Assembly: GCA_030584025.1 (NCBI GenBank)
Contig: CP129487.1
Coordinates: 1,984,001-2,048,000, forward strand
Direction: 5' to 3'
Length of the DNA stretch: 64,000 bases
From: Cyclobacteriaceae bacterium
Lineage (GTDB): Bacteria > Bacteroidota > Bacteroidia > Cytophagales > Cyclobacteriaceae
Program-made: the position numbers and the translations under genes
In this document: in pieces, positions 63,393 through 64,000 of the stretch
How positions within the stretch are numbered: position 1 is the first letter of the stretch
How the letters are laid out: each line of letters begins with the position of its first letter
Notes under the pieces: model-generated
Databases searched by the model: none
Seen by the model: only the letters and a program-made list of their open reading frames with translations
What the model was told of the DNA's origin: nothing

Positions 63393-64000
63393 ATGTTAAA
63401 TAGATTACTCTTCTCACTTTACGAGATACTACCCATTTCCGTAATAAAATTCATCAAACAAAGTAAACTAAAACAACTAGCAGGAAAACTTTTGCGTACG
63501 CACCCTGGCAAACCAAGAATGGTAAATGTAATGGTTAACTGGGAGAAGGACTCATACTTTAATTTTTTTGCTCCAATTAAAATTGCAGAAAAAGCAAAAA
63601 ATCGGGGAATTGAAAATACATTACTCCGAAACTCTTTAACCTTATTGGGATCTACAGTTAATAATCGTACCATACTTGATGTTGGGGCTAACTATGGATT
63701 TTTATCACTTGTTTGGGCAACGACATGCTGCAAATCCGGTGGCGTATTTGCTTTTGAAGCTCACCCTGATATTGCCCAAGCACTAACCTATTCGGTAAAA
63801 AAAAACAACCTTCAAAATGTTCTACATGTGACATCAGCTGCTGTAGGCGATCAAATGGGTAAATTAGATTTATACCTGTACGGAACAACAAGCAACCTTA
63901 ATGAACGTACCAATTTACACGGACAAAAAACAGAGGTAAATATGATTACGCTTGATTCTTTCATGGTACAGAAAAATCTGTCATCATGTGATTTAATAAA
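63393..64000 (+). CDS. FkbM-family methyltransferase, 5' part (runs off the window)
   Basis: The frame opens with the ATG at 63393 and is still open at base 64000, giving at least 202 residues. After a basic N-terminal helix region comes the FkbM core: ILDVGANYGFLSL for SAM binding, FAFEAHPDIAQAL, and the ITLDSF segment typical of the family. FkbM proteins O-methylate sugars and other compounds. It probably belongs to the same glycan locus but is transcribed in the opposite direction. The C-terminus is not visible. Confidence 0.85.
   Translation, partial: MLNRLLFSLYEILPISVIKFIKQSKLKQLAGKLLRTHPGKPRMVNVMVNWEKDSYFNFFAPIKIAEKAKNRGIENTLLRNSLTLLGSTVNNRTILDVGANYGFLSLVWATTCCKSGGVFAFEAHPDIAQALTYSVKKNNLQNVLHVTSAAVGDQMGKLDLYLYGTTSNLNERTNLHGQKTEVNMITLDSFMVQKNLSSCDLI

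Overview
The window is chromosomal DNA from a member of the Bacteroidota, most likely the Cytophagales. I infer this from several features: proteins with type IX secretion (T9SS) C-terminal sorting domains of types A and B, a PorP/SprF-family protein, a hybrid two-component system regulating glycan use, DUF1573, a XrtF-type exosortase, and promoter-like TAnnTTTG boxes. No rRNA, tRNA, CRISPR array, integrase or transposase gene was seen. The species cannot be named from sequence alone.

Layout. (1) 1-12527, plus strand: the downstream part of a polysaccharide utilization locus, probably for beta-mannan. It holds the end of a surface glycan-binding protein, then GH30, GH26, a 1396-residue hybrid sensor/AraC regulator, a SASA-type acetylesterase and two GH5 enzymes. 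(2) 12528-15149: a DUF1573 protein, trpS, a MITE-like palindromic repeat and a small acidic protein. (3) 15255-21265, plus strand: a tightly overlapping four-gene set of a LysM protein with a lytic-transglycosylase fold lacking its catalytic Glu, two SGNH proteins and an MBOAT acyltransferase. This looks like an envelope O-acylation system. (4) 21343-24642: hppD, a phosphohexomutase and a DinB-like protein. (5) 24651-26886, minus strand: a run of six small envelope genes, including 28- and 53-residue membrane peptides, beside a NarL-type response regulator. (6) 27973-29837: mtaB and a tiny lipoprotein behind a cluster of TTACAC sites. (7) 29847-38523: a large T9SS type B FG-GAP protein with a PorP/SprF protein that carries a SPOR domain, a frameshifted outer-membrane barrel gene, lolD, sucC and another outer-membrane barrel. 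(8) 38529-63141, minus strand: a large exopolysaccharide/glycan cluster. (9) 63393-64000: the start of an FkbM methyltransferase gene running off the window.

How the genes work together. In the mannan locus, the surface protein would bind glycan, the GH26, GH30 and GH5 enzymes would cut it, the esterase would remove acetyl groups, and the hybrid sensor would detect oligosaccharides and activate the locus. In the glycan cluster, a FlaA1/PglF-type dehydratase, a PglE-type aminotransferase and a PglD-type acetyltransferase could make a UDP-diacetylbacillosamine-like sugar. Two PglC/WcaJ-type transferases could start chains, at least five glycosyltransferases extend them, a Wzy/WaaL-like protein polymerises or ligates, and a sulfotransferase, acetyltransferase and methyltransferase decorate. 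Embedded in the same cluster are exosortase XrtF, its associated membrane protein, and a 58-residue protein whose C-terminus looks like an exosortase sorting signal. The start of that small gene overlaps the end of a giant T9SS-exported protein gene by ATGA. This possible link between protein sorting and glycan synthesis is the most interesting part of the window, together with the O-acylation locus.
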